From a virus: a DNA stretch of 21,807 nucleotides. Position 1 is the first letter of the stretch; every line of letters begins with the position of its first letter. This document shows positions 12,709-21,683 of this stretch, piece by piece. A program made the position numbers and the translations under genes. The DNA is taken from the IMG/VR virus record IMGVR_UViG_3300032032_000031, positions 1 to 21,807 of that record, one strand, 5' to 3'. The notes below the pieces were generated by a model that did no database searches, was not told the DNA's origin, and saw only the letters and a list, made by a program, of their open reading frames with translations.

Positions 12709-14216
12709 TAAAATATAATATATCAGTGTTCGGAGACTCTCATGCTAGGAGTTTTAACAACATCGCTATCAATGGAGCCAATATAGATGTCAACGCTCTC
12801 AGCGGGGCCACCCTCACCGGGTTGGTAAAAAGAATATCTACCCTAGAAGTGTTAGATAAAATAAAGGAGTACATTAACAAAAACCCTAATATAGATTTTT
12901 TAATTTTAAAATTCGGACAAGTAGATATAGATCTTAAATTTTTTTATAAAAAATATGTTAAACAAGAAAATATTAGCGACATTGAATATATTCAGGAGTG
13001 TGTTCGAGCCTGTAAGGTCTTAATAGAATCCATCTCCGAGGTGTTTCCTAGGGAAAAAATCGTCATATGCGGAATTAACCCCCCTACTCCTGTTGATGCG
13101 CAACAAGCACTCGAATACACTTCTTCAATTATATTAACAAATGAAGCGGAAAAGGTGATATCTAGTGCTGAATTCGCAGAAGACATAAACTACTCCAAGC
13201 GACTCAGCAGATCCGCAAAATTAAACTTTGAGTTACGATCCATGTGTAGAGAATCAAAGATTAAATACTTTGAGGTGTTTGGGGAAATTTTAGATAAAAA
13301 TAATTTACTAAATCCACTTTACATAGGTTCCGACCAACACATTAAAGGGGTGGAGCACGATGCTCCAAAAAAACAGCACCCCATTAATAGGCGTTTCCAG
13401 ACGTACGTTTCAAATCTAACCGGGATAACTAACGAAACCCTAACAGACTTTAGTTCGGAAGACGTAACAAGCCGGTACTTAGATTCTCATTACTATCTTT
13501 GTGGAACCTTTAAATCCTATAATAAACCCCCAACTCCTACTCAAGGTTACCCCATTGCCCGAGACATACTACAATATGACCATATCTTAAATATAGATAT
13601 ACCTAACGACATTAAGAGAAATTTATTAAATCAATTCACCTTGAAAGAGGGTGACCATGTTTTAGAATTAGGAGCTTATATAGGTCTAGGGGCTAGATAT
13701 CTATCCAAAAGAGTTGGGACAACAGGCAAGGTTTTATCTATAGAGGGAATTGAATCAAACTATGACCTACTCGTAGAAAACACTTCGTGTTGCGATAATG
13801 TTGATACATATAATACTTGTATATCTTCCGAGGATACACTCAAAACTTTATATACTAGCAGTCAGCAGCTACAAACTAATGAAATGAATAAGGTTCATTC
13901 TAGATACGGCTACGGTAGTGTAAAGCCATCTCAGGAGTTTCCGGTCAGAAGTGTTGATTCTCTTTTGGAGAACGAGTTTAAGGAGGCGGGGTTTTCTCCT
14001 ACATATATTACTATCGAGCTTAACCTTTCAGAATATGATGCATTAGTTGGTATGAAGAAATTATTACAATCATCTAATTATATGAGAATTGTAGTAGCTG
14101 CTTGGTATGACGAGGTTATCAGGAATAATATTATTGAGTTTCTAACAGACATGGGGTTTAAGGTTTTCACCGGGCACTACAATAGAGTTTATGCGACTAA
14201 AGGTCTTGCATTATGA
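12705..14216 (+). CDS. two-domain SGNH hydrolase-like plus FkbM-type methyltransferase
   Basis: 503 residues. N-terminal domain: GDSHAR (10-15) supplies the SGNH block I nucleophile Ser12, FGQVD (70-74) is a block III-like segment with Val instead of Asn, and DQH (210-212) gives the Asp/His pair. Such domains remove or transfer acyl groups on sugars. C-terminal domain (about 310-500): HVLELGAYIGLGARYLSK (318-335) is the SAM-binding loop, VLSIEGIESNYDLL (343-356) the second strand, and VRSVDSLLENE then YITIELNLSEYDALVG match the FkbM family, which O-methylates sugars or other small groups. A linker of about 90 residues separates the halves. ATGA overlaps join it to both neighbours. The fusion implies that de-acylation or acylation and methylation act on one substrate. 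Confidence 0.82.
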   Translation: MIKYNISVFGDSHARSFNNIAINGANIDVNALSGATLTGLVKRISTLEVLDKIKEYINKNPNIDFLILKFGQVDIDLKFFYKKYVKQENISDIEYIQECVRACKVLIESISEVFPREKIVICGINPPTPVDAQQALEYTSSIILTNEAEKVISSAEFAEDINYSKRLSRSAKLNFELRSMCRESKIKYFEVFGEILDKNNLLNPLYIGSDQHIKGVEHDAPKKQHPINRRFQTYVSNLTGITNETLTDFSSEDVTSRYLDSHYYLCGTFKSYNKPPTPTQGYPIARDILQYDHILNIDIPNDIKRNLLNQFTLKEGDHVLELGAYIGLGARYLSKRVGTTGKVLSIEGIESNYDLLVENTSCCDNVDTYNTCISSEDTLKTLYTSSQQLQTNEMNKVHSRYGYGSVKPSQEFPVRSVDSLLENEFKEAGFSPTYITIELNLSEYDALVGMKKLLQSSNYMRIVVAAWYDEVIRNNIIEFLTDMGFKVFTGHYNRVYATKGLAL

Positions 14217-14983
14217 TCTACGGAGATCGAGGAATATTCTTCCTATCTGCAGGAAGAGCTGGAACTGAAACAATTCACACAATACTTAAAAGCTTTGACG
14301 GCATTTCTTCCTACCACGAGCCACATCCATTATTGTTTGAGTTAGGCTCAAAAGCTTACGGAGGCCCTGAGATAGATAGAGATTTTATTTTATCAGAAAT
14401 AGAATCAAAACGTAAAAACATATGGTCAACATTAAAAATCAATACATATATCGAAACAAGCCCTCAAGTTACTTTTGTTCATGAATACTTTCAGTACTTT
14501 TTTGATGCTTGCAAATATGTCTGGATGATAAGAGAGCCAATAGAATTTATCAATTCCGGACTAAATAGAGAATATTACAAAACCGACTTGCACTGGGATA
14601 AAAATAGAATAAAGCCGAAAAAAGATACTAATTATAACGCCATCTGGAATGGCCTTAATCAATCATCCAAGATTTTATGGTTGTGGACGGAAACAAACAA
14701 ATATATTTATGATAAAATATCGAATTTGCCAAAAAATACTTTTTTTACAATTTACTCCAAAGATATCTTTAATAATACAACGAAATTATACGAATTATTA
14801 AAATTTTGCAACAAAGATGCTGCCTGTGACACGAATCAAGTTTTAAATATTTTGAACAAAAAACTTAATAAAAACATTAGAGCTCAATATAAATATAAAT
14901 CATTATCTGAGCTAGATATAAATGATTACATATTGAATGACTTTTACACACACTATGATTTGTTCAAGAAGTATTTTAATTAA
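14213..14983 (+). CDS. PAPS-dependent sulfotransferase family protein
   Basis: 256 residues. LSAGRAGTET (11-20) is the 5'-phosphosulfate loop that binds PAPS, and YVWMIREPIEFINSG (102-116), with Arg107 and Ser115, is the 3'-phosphate-binding block. Together they define the sulfotransferase fold. A His-Glu-Pro-His segment (35-38, YHEPH) lies in the acceptor region. The enzyme would transfer sulfate from PAPS to a sugar hydroxyl or amine; PAPS would come from the host. It starts by ATGA overlap. The C-terminal third is Lys/Asn-rich with no further motif. Sulfotransferases of this kind occur in polysaccharide clusters, which fits the glycosyltransferase that follows. Confidence 0.8.
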   Translation: MIYGDRGIFFLSAGRAGTETIHTILKSFDGISSYHEPHPLLFELGSKAYGGPEIDRDFILSEIESKRKNIWSTLKINTYIETSPQVTFVHEYFQYFFDACKYVWMIREPIEFINSGLNREYYKTDLHWDKNRIKPKKDTNYNAIWNGLNQSSKILWLWTETNKYIYDKISNLPKNTFFTIYSKDIFNNTTKLYELLKFCNKDAACDTNQVLNILNKKLNKNIRAQYKYKSLSELDINDYILNDFYTHYDLFKKYFN

Positions 14984-14998
14984 AAAAGGGGAGATATT

Positions 14999-15754
14999 AT
15001 GAGTAAAATTCATTTGACTGCGGCTTTGCCTACATTTGCAAATTCAAATATTATTTGGCTGCAGCTAGAAAGCTTATGCCGTCAAGAATGCAACCTTAAC
15101 TGGGAACTTATTATTTCCGAAGAACAGGGGGTTGAGGGTATGTTTGGCGAAGCTGGACTATCGGAATTTAGAGAAAGACTGGTTTTGGCTGGGTGCAAGA
15201 AAATCAAATATATTCCACTAGAAAAGAGATTGCCCTTATCTAAAAAATGGTGGCTTATGGCACAGTACTCAGAGGGTGAGTCTTATGCTCTATGCGGTTC
15301 GGATGACTACTCTTCCCCAGATAGATTTGAACTTTCCCACTCTATACTGCAAAAGGGATATGATTGGTTTAATATTAAAAAGGGTTTATTTCTTAATGTC
15401 CAAACCATGCATACGGGCACATTTGTAGCTGAAAACATAAAAAGAGGATTAACTATGTGTACTCAGACAAGTTTAGTTAAAAATATAAAAGACACAAATT
15501 GGCCCACATCCTCTGTAGACGGCTGGTTGCAGCAAAAAATGTCAAATTTTTATCAGCACGAAGAAAATGTGGCCGGATTAGATACAGATGGTTCAAATAT
15601 AATTTGCAGTGGGAGAAGAATATTATATAGTGACAAGCATTGGTCGCAGTGCTTTATTCCTCCAGAGCAAGTCATTGAAGATATTTTGCCACAATCGATT
15701 ATTGATAAAATAAAAACCACAAAATTCTTTTATCCCGAAAGATTTATAAATTAA
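14999..15754 (+). CDS. family 2-like glycosyltransferase (GT-A fold)
   Basis: 251 residues. The start IHLTAALPTFANSNIIWLQ, with SLCRQECNLNWELIISEE, is the usual first beta-alpha-beta of GT2 enzymes, and GSDDYSSPDRFE (around residue 98) provides the DxD-like nucleotide-sugar and metal site. SKKWWLMAQ matches the family's helix before the DxD. The C-terminal acceptor part (SSVDGWLQQK) is less typical. It should transfer one sugar from a nucleotide sugar to an acceptor, which could be a virion protein, a lipid or a host surface glycan. The ribosome binding site GGGGAGA lies 7 nt before the ATG, so it can be translated independently of the upstream gene 15 bp away. Confidence 0.82.
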   Translation: MSKIHLTAALPTFANSNIIWLQLESLCRQECNLNWELIISEEQGVEGMFGEAGLSEFRERLVLAGCKKIKYIPLEKRLPLSKKWWLMAQYSEGESYALCGSDDYSSPDRFELSHSILQKGYDWFNIKKGLFLNVQTMHTGTFVAENIKRGLTMCTQTSLVKNIKDTNWPTSSVDGWLQQKMSNFYQHEENVAGLDTDGSNIICSGRRILYSDKHWSQCFIPPEQVIEDILPQSIIDKIKTTKFFYPERFIN

Positions 15755-15760
15755 ATAGAA

Positions 15761-17587
15761 ATGTGTGGAATTTTTGGAGTTATAAGTGATAATTATTTCA
15801 CTTTAAAAGATAAGAAGATTAAGCGTTTGGCGAAACTTTCTGAATCAAGAGGCAAAGATTCCAGTGGTATTCTTGTAGGCTCAGAGGATTTTTTTGATAT
15901 TCAAAAAGCAGACTATTCAATTACAAGTCTTTATGGCCAAGCATCTACGAAAAAAATAAAAATTGCCTTGGGCCACAGCAGGCTTATTACCAATGGAAAC
16001 TCAGATAACCAACCAATTTACAAAGATGACATTGTTGTATTTCATAATGGAATCATAATAAACCATGAAGAACTATGGAAGTCTTCGGAAAATCAAAGGT
16101 CTCTGCAAATAGATACTGAAATTATTGCTGAAATCACAAGGTCTTTTTTAATCGGAAATTCTGATTATAAATCATTATGTCGGGAAATTATCCATAAATG
16201 CTCTGGGACAATTGCGTGTGCGATCCTTTTGCCCAAGGAAGGCAAGCTTATTTTATTTTCTAACAACGGAAGCTTGTTCCTAGGGGTGCTTGGTGATCAT
16301 TTCGTCTTTGCGTCTGAAAAATCTTTTTTAAAAAAGATTAAGTGCATTAACATTAAACAAATTTATGAACCGGAGATTTTAGATTGTTGCATTTTAAATT
16401 CTGCCCCAGCAATTTCATTACTAAAAAAACCTAGGCTTAAGTTGCTTCCGGCCTTGACTTTTTCAAATTCAGAAAGAAAGATATTAATACATCGAGAGCA
16501 TGATCTTAAAAGATGTTCTAAATGCATTCTCCCAGAGACAATGCCATTTATTAGATTCGACTCCGAAGGTGTTTGTAACTATTGCCACAATTATGCCCCC
16601 AGAAATATTCCTCGTCCTAAGGAGGAGCTTTTTGAATTAGTAGAGAGGTATCGCAGAGAGATCGGAAGCGATTGTATAATCCCTTTAAGCGGGGGTCGTG
16701 ACAGTTTTTTTTGTTTGGACATGGCTGTTAGCGAACTGGGTCTAAAGCCAATAACGTATACTTATGATTGGGGTATGGTAACCGATTTGGCAAGAAGGAA
16801 TATTAGCAGAATTTGCGCTGACCTAGGCGTGGAAAATATAATTTTTGCTGCAGACATCCCAAGAAAGAGATTAAATATACAAAAAAATTTATTAGCTTGG
16901 TTGAAATCACCACACCTGGGGATGATCAGCTTGCTTACGGCTGGTGACAAACATTTTTTTAAATATATCAATGATGTTAAAAAATCAACTGGAATTAATT
17001 TAAATTTATGGGGAATAAACCCTTTGGAAGTAACCCACTTTAAGGCTGGATTTCTTGGAGTTCCCCCTAATTTCGAGGAAAAGCTGGTGTATTCTAGCGG
17101 CACTTTAAATCAACTAAATTACCAACGACTCCGGCTGGGGAGAATGTTTGAAAATTTAGATTATTTCAATAGTTCCATTTATGATACTTTATCTGGAGAG
17201 TTTTATAGAACGTTTGCTAAAAAAAGAGATTACTTTCATATATTTGATTACTGGAAATGGGATGAGAGTCCCGTGGATAAAATATTAAAAAAATACTCTT
17301 TTGAGCTTTCTCCGGACACCTCGTCTAGCTGGAGAATCGGTGACGGAACTGCTGGGTTTTATAATTATATTTATTATAATGTCGCTGGTTTCACGGAAAA
17401 CGATACTTTTAGAAGCAATCAAATTAGAGAAGGCGATTTAAATAGGGAAGAAGCCTTAATGCTTGTGAAAGACGAAAACCAACCAAGGTACGAAAGCATC
17501 AAATGGTATTTAAATGCCGTTGATATTGATTTTTGTTATGCCATGGGAATAGTTAATAACATAAAGCCTTTATTTAATCCATTATAA
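15761..17587 (+). CDS. class II glutamine amidotransferase fused to N-acetyl-sugar amidotransferase
   Basis: 608 residues. N-terminal glutaminase: Cys2 is the nucleophile (MCGIFGV), followed by RGKDSSG (30-36), GHSR (71-74), HNGII (95-99) and DTE (118-120), all class II Ntn motifs as in GlmS and AsnB. C-terminal half: CSKC-ILPETMPFIRFD (252-267) and VCNYC (271-275) form the Cys4 cluster of the WbpG/PseA-type N-acetyl-sugar amidotransferases, then the PP-loop SGGRDS (310-315), which activates the substrate with ATP. Such enzymes turn an N-acetyl group into an acetamidino group. WbpG normally takes ammonia from a separate HisH-type class I glutaminase; here a class II glutaminase is fused instead. 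It begins 6 bp after the glycosyltransferase and closes the cassette. Confidence 0.85.
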   Translation: MCGIFGVISDNYFTLKDKKIKRLAKLSESRGKDSSGILVGSEDFFDIQKADYSITSLYGQASTKKIKIALGHSRLITNGNSDNQPIYKDDIVVFHNGIIINHEELWKSSENQRSLQIDTEIIAEITRSFLIGNSDYKSLCREIIHKCSGTIACAILLPKEGKLILFSNNGSLFLGVLGDHFVFASEKSFLKKIKCINIKQIYEPEILDCCILNSAPAISLLKKPRLKLLPALTFSNSERKILIHREHDLKRCSKCILPETMPFIRFDSEGVCNYCHNYAPRNIPRPKEELFELVERYRREIGSDCIIPLSGGRDSFFCLDMAVSELGLKPITYTYDWGMVTDLARRNISRICADLGVENIIFAADIPRKRLNIQKNLLAWLKSPHLGMISLLTAGDKHFFKYINDVKKSTGINLNLWGINPLEVTHFKAGFLGVPPNFEEKLVYSSGTLNQLNYQRLRLGRMFENLDYFNSSIYDTLSGEFYRTFAKKRDYFHIFDYWKWDESPVDKILKKYSFELSPDTSSSWRIGDGTAGFYNYIYYNVAGFTENDTFRSNQIREGDLNREEALMLVKDENQPRYESIKWYLNAVDIDFCYAMGIVNNIKPLFNPL

Positions 17588-17655
17588 TAAAATTTCTCAC
17601 ACAGGATTAAGCCTACAGCCCAATTGTAGACAGATGAGGAGTGTAACTTACTTCT

Positions 17656-17970
17656 ATGAACTTGATCATAGAAGCTCCCCTCTCAGCCCCTCCTAGTGAG
17701 ATTTCTTGCTTCCGGGATGTTACTCTTTACGGGAAGATATTTATATTCGAAGACGTTTTATTAAAATGCGAGAAAGGATCTAGAAGTTTTTATTGGGAGT
17801 GGTTAAAAGCCCATGGAGCGCATGACTTCATATCTCAATTACTAAAAGAAAGCGAAGATGTATCCGGGTTTGTTATAGGAGAAAAGAAAAGTAATTTAAA
17901 TATCCCTCGAATTGATGCCTTTAATTTGAGCTTTATCATTTCTGCGATATCGTCTGTTAGTGACAGATAA
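17656..17970 (+). CDS. small protein of unknown function before the portal
   Basis: 104 residues, no recognised family. It begins MNLIIEAPLSAPPSEIS, contains an aromatic stretch (SRSFYWEWLKAHGAHDF), and ends in a hydrophobic Ser-rich helix (LSFIISAISSVSD). The only Shine-Dalgarno candidate, GAGGAG at 17636-17641, is 14 nt from the ATG, farther than usual; no in-frame start lies closer because a TAA is in frame at 17644. The gap from the cassette (17588-17655) is 68 bp and contains TATAAT-like sequence at its start. The position suggests a head-related or regulatory protein; nothing in the sequence proves it. Confidence 0.6.
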   Translation: MNLIIEAPLSAPPSEISCFRDVTLYGKIFIFEDVLLKCEKGSRSFYWEWLKAHGAHDFISQLLKESEDVSGFVIGEKKSNLNIPRIDAFNLSFIISAISSVSDR

Positions 17971-17983
17971 AACCATAAAGTCC

Positions 17984-18034
17984 AAAGTCGACTTTTAACT
18001 TTTGTTAGACTTTTGAATTTGTGTGTGTATTATA
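17984..18034 (+). promoter_or_regulatory. candidate control region of the portal gene
   Basis: A perfect 12-bp palindrome AAAGTCGACTTT (17984-17995), two copies of GACTTTT (17989-17995 and 18008-18014) and the box TGTATTATA (18026-18034), 5 bp before the preferred ATG at 18040. The box and its spacing are identical to those before the lipoprotein-like gene at 2578. A 12-bp palindrome alone is expected a few times by chance in this length, so the box is the stronger part. Confidence 0.3.
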
Positions 18035-18039
18035 ATAAT

Positions 18040-20028
18040 ATGCCGCAAAAACGTAAATATACAAAAAGATCCGAGTATTGGCAAAAGTTCCAAACTAAAA
18101 ACCTCCCCTTAGAAAGCCTTATTAGTCAGGAGAACACAGGCCCTATATTGGCTGGAGACAATTACTATGTGAGTACTTATGCCCAAGCTAGCTCAGCGGG
18201 GACCGCATCTTATGATAGAAGTTCGTCTAGAGTTAACCAAGGATCTTCCAAGAGAAGTCAGGGAGTAGGATCTCCATACGCAAATATAAAAGAAGGAATA
18301 CTCCCGTATGACTTTAAGTCGAATGGGGTGGACATAAGGGAAACCGTAGACTTGTGCCAAAGAGCTTACGCTAATGTTCCTATATTTAGAAACGCAATAG
18401 ATATAATGTCAGAACTGGCTAATTCAGCCATACACGTCGAGGGAGGGACAGAAAAGTCAAGAAAATTTGTAGAAAAATGGTTTGCTAAAATTAACCTTTG
18501 GGATCTTAAGGATCAATTCTTTCGTGAATACTATAGATCCGGAAATGTTTTCCTGTATAGAGTAGATGGCAAATTCACAACCAAAGACTTTGCGAAATTA
18601 AATAAGATATACGGAGGAGAAGGGTTAAAGCCCGGGCAAATACCTATTCGATACATTCTCCTTAACCCTTATGATGTTATAGCGACAAGGAGCACCTCTT
18701 ATAAGGACGGGGTATATAAGAAAATTCTGTCGGAGTATGAACTTGAGGAGCTTAGAGAGCCCAAGACGGAACACGACAAAGAGATTCTTAAGAACCTACC
18801 AAAAGAAGCAAGAGAAAAAATCAAGAAAGGAACATGGTCTCCAAATGGGATAGAGATAACCCTAGATTCCACAAAACTGTCTAGCACTTTTTATAAGAAA
18901 CAAGATTATGAGCCATTTGCCGTTCCATTTGGTTTCCCGGTATTGGATGACATCAACTGGAAACTTGAATTAAAGAAGGTTGACCAAGCGATAAGTAAAA
19001 CCATCGAGAATGTTATTCTTCTTATAACTATGGGAGCAGAGCCTGAAAAAGGGGGAATAAATCCAGAGAATCTTTCTGCGGCAAGATCTTTATTTCAAAA
19101 CGAAAGCGTAGGAAGAGTTATGGTGGCCGATTATACCACTAAGGCTGAGTTCGTGATTCCTGATATTAGCAAAATAATAGGCCCCCAGAAATATCAAATA
19201 GTCAACGAGGACATTAAAGAAGGATTGCAAAATGTTATTGTCGGCAATGATAAATTCGCGAATACCCAAGTAAAAGCCGAGATATTTTTAGAAAGACTAA
19301 AGGAAGCCAGGTTGTCTTTTTTGAATAATTTCCTTCAAGACCAGATTAAGATGGTGTGTCAAAATTTAGGATTCAGGGATTATCCTGTGGCTAGATTTGA
19401 GGAAATAGATATTAAGGATGAGGTTCAATTCCAGAGAGTCGTAACAAGACTACTTGAAATAGGCATAATTACTCCGGAACAAGGGATTAAGGCCATGAAG
19501 ACAGGCATATACCCTGATTCTAAAAACTTGAAGGAAGCACAAAAGGAATATGTCAAGGAAAGGGAGGATGGTTTGTTTAATCCTTTAATCGGTGGCGTTC
19601 CCATGATAGAATCTCCGGAAAGTAATGAAACGACAGGGCAGCCATCGGCTGGAAGACCTACAGGCACAAAGGAGATAAAGCAAACCAATACTACTAGGGC
19701 TGAAGAGTTGTATAGTAGGAAGGAAGTTCAATCTATTATATATGAGGTCGAAGATCTTTATTCTCATTCCAAAGACAGGATGAATAAAAAAATGAAAACT
19801 GAGTCCTTGAGTAAGGAGCGGGAGGGGATGCTAATGGATTTGTGCAAATCGGTAGTTTCATCAAGAGAGAAAAAGAACTGGAAAAGAGAAGTTACTAATT
19901 GTATAAAGAATTTCGACAAGATAGAATCCCTGTTGCCCATCTCTGAGATTTTGGAATTATCCCAAAAGCACGAACTCGATTTATACCCTTCTTCATTGTT
20001 GTATCACAGTAATAAAAAAGAAGTGTAA
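18040..20028 (+). CDS. portal protein
   Basis: 662 residues from ATG 18040 (MPQKRKYTKRSEYWQKF). A TTG at 18013 would only add nine residues encoded by the AT-rich control region. The central part is typical of T4 gp20-like and other phage portals: DLCQRAYANVPIFRNAIDIM, a clip and stem region (PFGFPVLDDINWKLELKKVD, then QAISKTIENVI) and a long C-terminal helix (NEDIKEGLQNVIVGNDKFAN). Twelve copies should form the ring at one prohead vertex through which the terminase packs DNA. The last 130 residues are charged and probably disordered, helical at the end. The protease-scaffold gene follows after 9 bp. Its normal neighbour terminase is 7.6 kb upstream. Confidence 0.88.
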   Translation: MPQKRKYTKRSEYWQKFQTKNLPLESLISQENTGPILAGDNYYVSTYAQASSAGTASYDRSSSRVNQGSSKRSQGVGSPYANIKEGILPYDFKSNGVDIRETVDLCQRAYANVPIFRNAIDIMSELANSAIHVEGGTEKSRKFVEKWFAKINLWDLKDQFFREYYRSGNVFLYRVDGKFTTKDFAKLNKIYGGEGLKPGQIPIRYILLNPYDVIATRSTSYKDGVYKKILSEYELEELREPKTEHDKEILKNLPKEAREKIKKGTWSPNGIEITLDSTKLSSTFYKKQDYEPFAVPFGFPVLDDINWKLELKKVDQAISKTIENVILLITMGAEPEKGGINPENLSAARSLFQNESVGRVMVADYTTKAEFVIPDISKIIGPQKYQIVNEDIKEGLQNVIVGNDKFANTQVKAEIFLERLKEARLSFLNNFLQDQIKMVCQNLGFRDYPVARFEEIDIKDEVQFQRVVTRLLEIGIITPEQGIKAMKTGIYPDSKNLKEAQKEYVKEREDGLFNPLIGGVPMIESPESNETTGQPSAGRPTGTKEIKQTNTTRAEELYSRKEVQSIIYEVEDLYSHSKDRMNKKMKTESLSKEREGMLMDLCKSVVSSREKKNWKREVTNCIKNFDKIESLLPISEILELSQKHELDLYPSSLLYHSNKKEV

Positions 20029-20037
20029 TCCTTTCCC

Positions 20038-21654
20038 ATGGGATTGCCGTATAAGTATATAACATCTTTTAACGACGAAGTTCGAGCTTCATCTGAGAGT
20101 GTAGAAAATCTAAGTTCAGGATTATCGGAAGCTTCTCTTTCTTCATTGAAGCCATTGATACCTCAGGATATTGATTTTGATAGAAATATTGATCTCCTTG
20201 GAATTGCGTTCAACGCGGCTGTAGTTAATAGATTTAATAAGAACGATGATGGGATAACAACCGAAACTGCATTAGCGGCTTTGGATTACTTTATAAATAA
20301 ACCAACGAATATAGAACACAATAAACAAAAAGTCGTTGGCCATGTAGTTTCAGCAGGATTCTCTAAATACGGTGAAGCTTCCTTGATTAGGAGGGACGAA
20401 ATTGACCCTGAAGACTTAACCCCTTTTAATATAGCCTTGGCGTCTGTAGTATATAAAGCAGTGAATTCGGAATTTGCTTCCTTAGTGGAAAGATCCGTAA
20501 ACCCCGAAGATGAATTATATCAATCTGTTTCCGCTAGTTGGGAAATAGGCTTTAGTGATTACGTTATTGCCCTTGGCAGCAAAAACCTTGAAGAAGCCGA
20601 AATAATAGAAGACGAAAAACATATAGAAGAATTAAAAGCTAGTCTCAGGGCATTTGATGGTTCTGGCAAACTAGAAGACGGAACGGAAGTATATAGATTA
20701 GTGACCGGAGATGTTTATCCGCTGGGCATAGGATTCACAGCGAACCCAGCAGCCGATGTCAAGGGAATCTTCTTGCATGGAGAAGATAAAAAAAAAGAGA
20801 TAGAGGCGAATGACGACCCTCAGGATGTAGAAATTATCCATGTAAAGTCTACTGCTTTTTCTAAAAAAATAAATATTTATAAAAAAAATAATTCCCATGC
20901 AGGGAAAACACATGTAAATTTGGATGAAATCAAAAATGTTATGGAAGTCAACGAACTACTAGATCAAATTAAGGCGTTAATCGAGGAAAAATCTGAAGAG
21001 AAGTTTTCCGAAGAAAGTGTAGCCAATATAATCAAAGTCGTATCCGATGCGATTCGCGACAAGAGCGAGCAATACGTATCTGAAAAGGCGGAAGCCGAAC
21101 AGGCCAAGCAAGAAGCTGTTGATGCTCAAGTCGAATTGGAAAAGAAAATCGAGTTGATCGAGAAAGACCTTAGCTCTTCCACTGAAAGAGTTCAAGAGCT
21201 CGAAAGCGAACAAGCCGAAGCGAAAGCAGAACAATTGTTCAACGGCAGAATGGAAGAACTTGATAAAGAATACGAATTGTCCGATGAAGACCGAAAGGTT
21301 ATTGTTGCGGATGTCCGTTCTCTTGACTTGACCGAAGAATCATTTTCGGCATTCCAAGAAAAAATGAAGGTCATCTTTAGCCATAAAGCGAAAGAGTTCA
21401 TTCAGGAACAAAAGGAAATTTTTGAAAAGGCTGTCCAAGCTGAAGTAGCTAAAGAAGTTTCGACTACTTTAAAAACAGAAGAGAAGACAGAAGCAAAGGA
21501 TGATGAAGGAGAAACGGAAGTTGCCTTGGATCAAGTAGAGGCCACATCCGAAGAAGTTTCATCCAACAATGCAGAAACAGCAGAAAAGGAAGGCTCCTTT
21601 CGCGATAAATTCGAAAAAGCTTTTTCGGAAGACAATGTAATAATAAACTATTAA
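20038..21654 (+). CDS. prohead protease fused to a scaffold-like coiled coil
   Basis: 538 residues. The N-terminal half (about 1-270) resembles phage prohead maturation proteases: PTNIEHNKQKVVGHVV (89-104) supplies the conserved His94, and SASWEIGFSDYVIAL (165-179) the Ser-containing strand near the active site. A Lys-rich linker (about 250-295) leads to a long Glu/Lys/Ala coiled coil (about 300-480) and an acidic tail, the composition of a scaffold or core protein. The fusion resembles protease-scaffold precursors such as lambda C/Nu3, where the scaffold is removed from the prohead after assembly. An in-frame ATG at 20941 falls exactly at the domain border and might start a separate scaffold. 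The probable capsid gene starts 30 bp after the stop. Confidence 0.8.
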   Translation: MGLPYKYITSFNDEVRASSESVENLSSGLSEASLSSLKPLIPQDIDFDRNIDLLGIAFNAAVVNRFNKNDDGITTETALAALDYFINKPTNIEHNKQKVVGHVVSAGFSKYGEASLIRRDEIDPEDLTPFNIALASVVYKAVNSEFASLVERSVNPEDELYQSVSASWEIGFSDYVIALGSKNLEEAEIIEDEKHIEELKASLRAFDGSGKLEDGTEVYRLVTGDVYPLGIGFTANPAADVKGIFLHGEDKKKEIEANDDPQDVEIIHVKSTAFSKKINIYKKNNSHAGKTHVNLDEIKNVMEVNELLDQIKALIEEKSEEKFSEESVANIIKVVSDAIRDKSEQYVSEKAEAEQAKQEAVDAQVELEKKIELIEKDLSSSTERVQELESEQAEAKAEQLFNGRMEELDKEYELSDEDRKVIVADVRSLDLTEESFSAFQEKMKVIFSHKAKEFIQEQKEIFEKAVQAEVAKEVSTTLKTEEKTEAKDDEGETEVALDQVEATSEEVSSNNAETAEKEGSFRDKFEKAFSEDNVIINY

Positions 21655-21683
21655 GCAACTAAAAAACTTTAACACTAAATACA

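Noticed and set aside
16762-17103. Minus-strand frame of 113 codons
   Set aside because: Lies entirely inside the amidotransferase gene, whose PP-loop region is clearly coding; no start signal.
17984-17995. 12-bp palindrome as an operator on its own
   Set aside because: Palindromes of this length are expected a few times by chance in a window this size; kept only as part of the portal control region.
18013-18039. TTG start for the portal
   Set aside because: The added nine residues are translated from the AT-rich control region; ATG 18040 gives a normal basic N-terminus.
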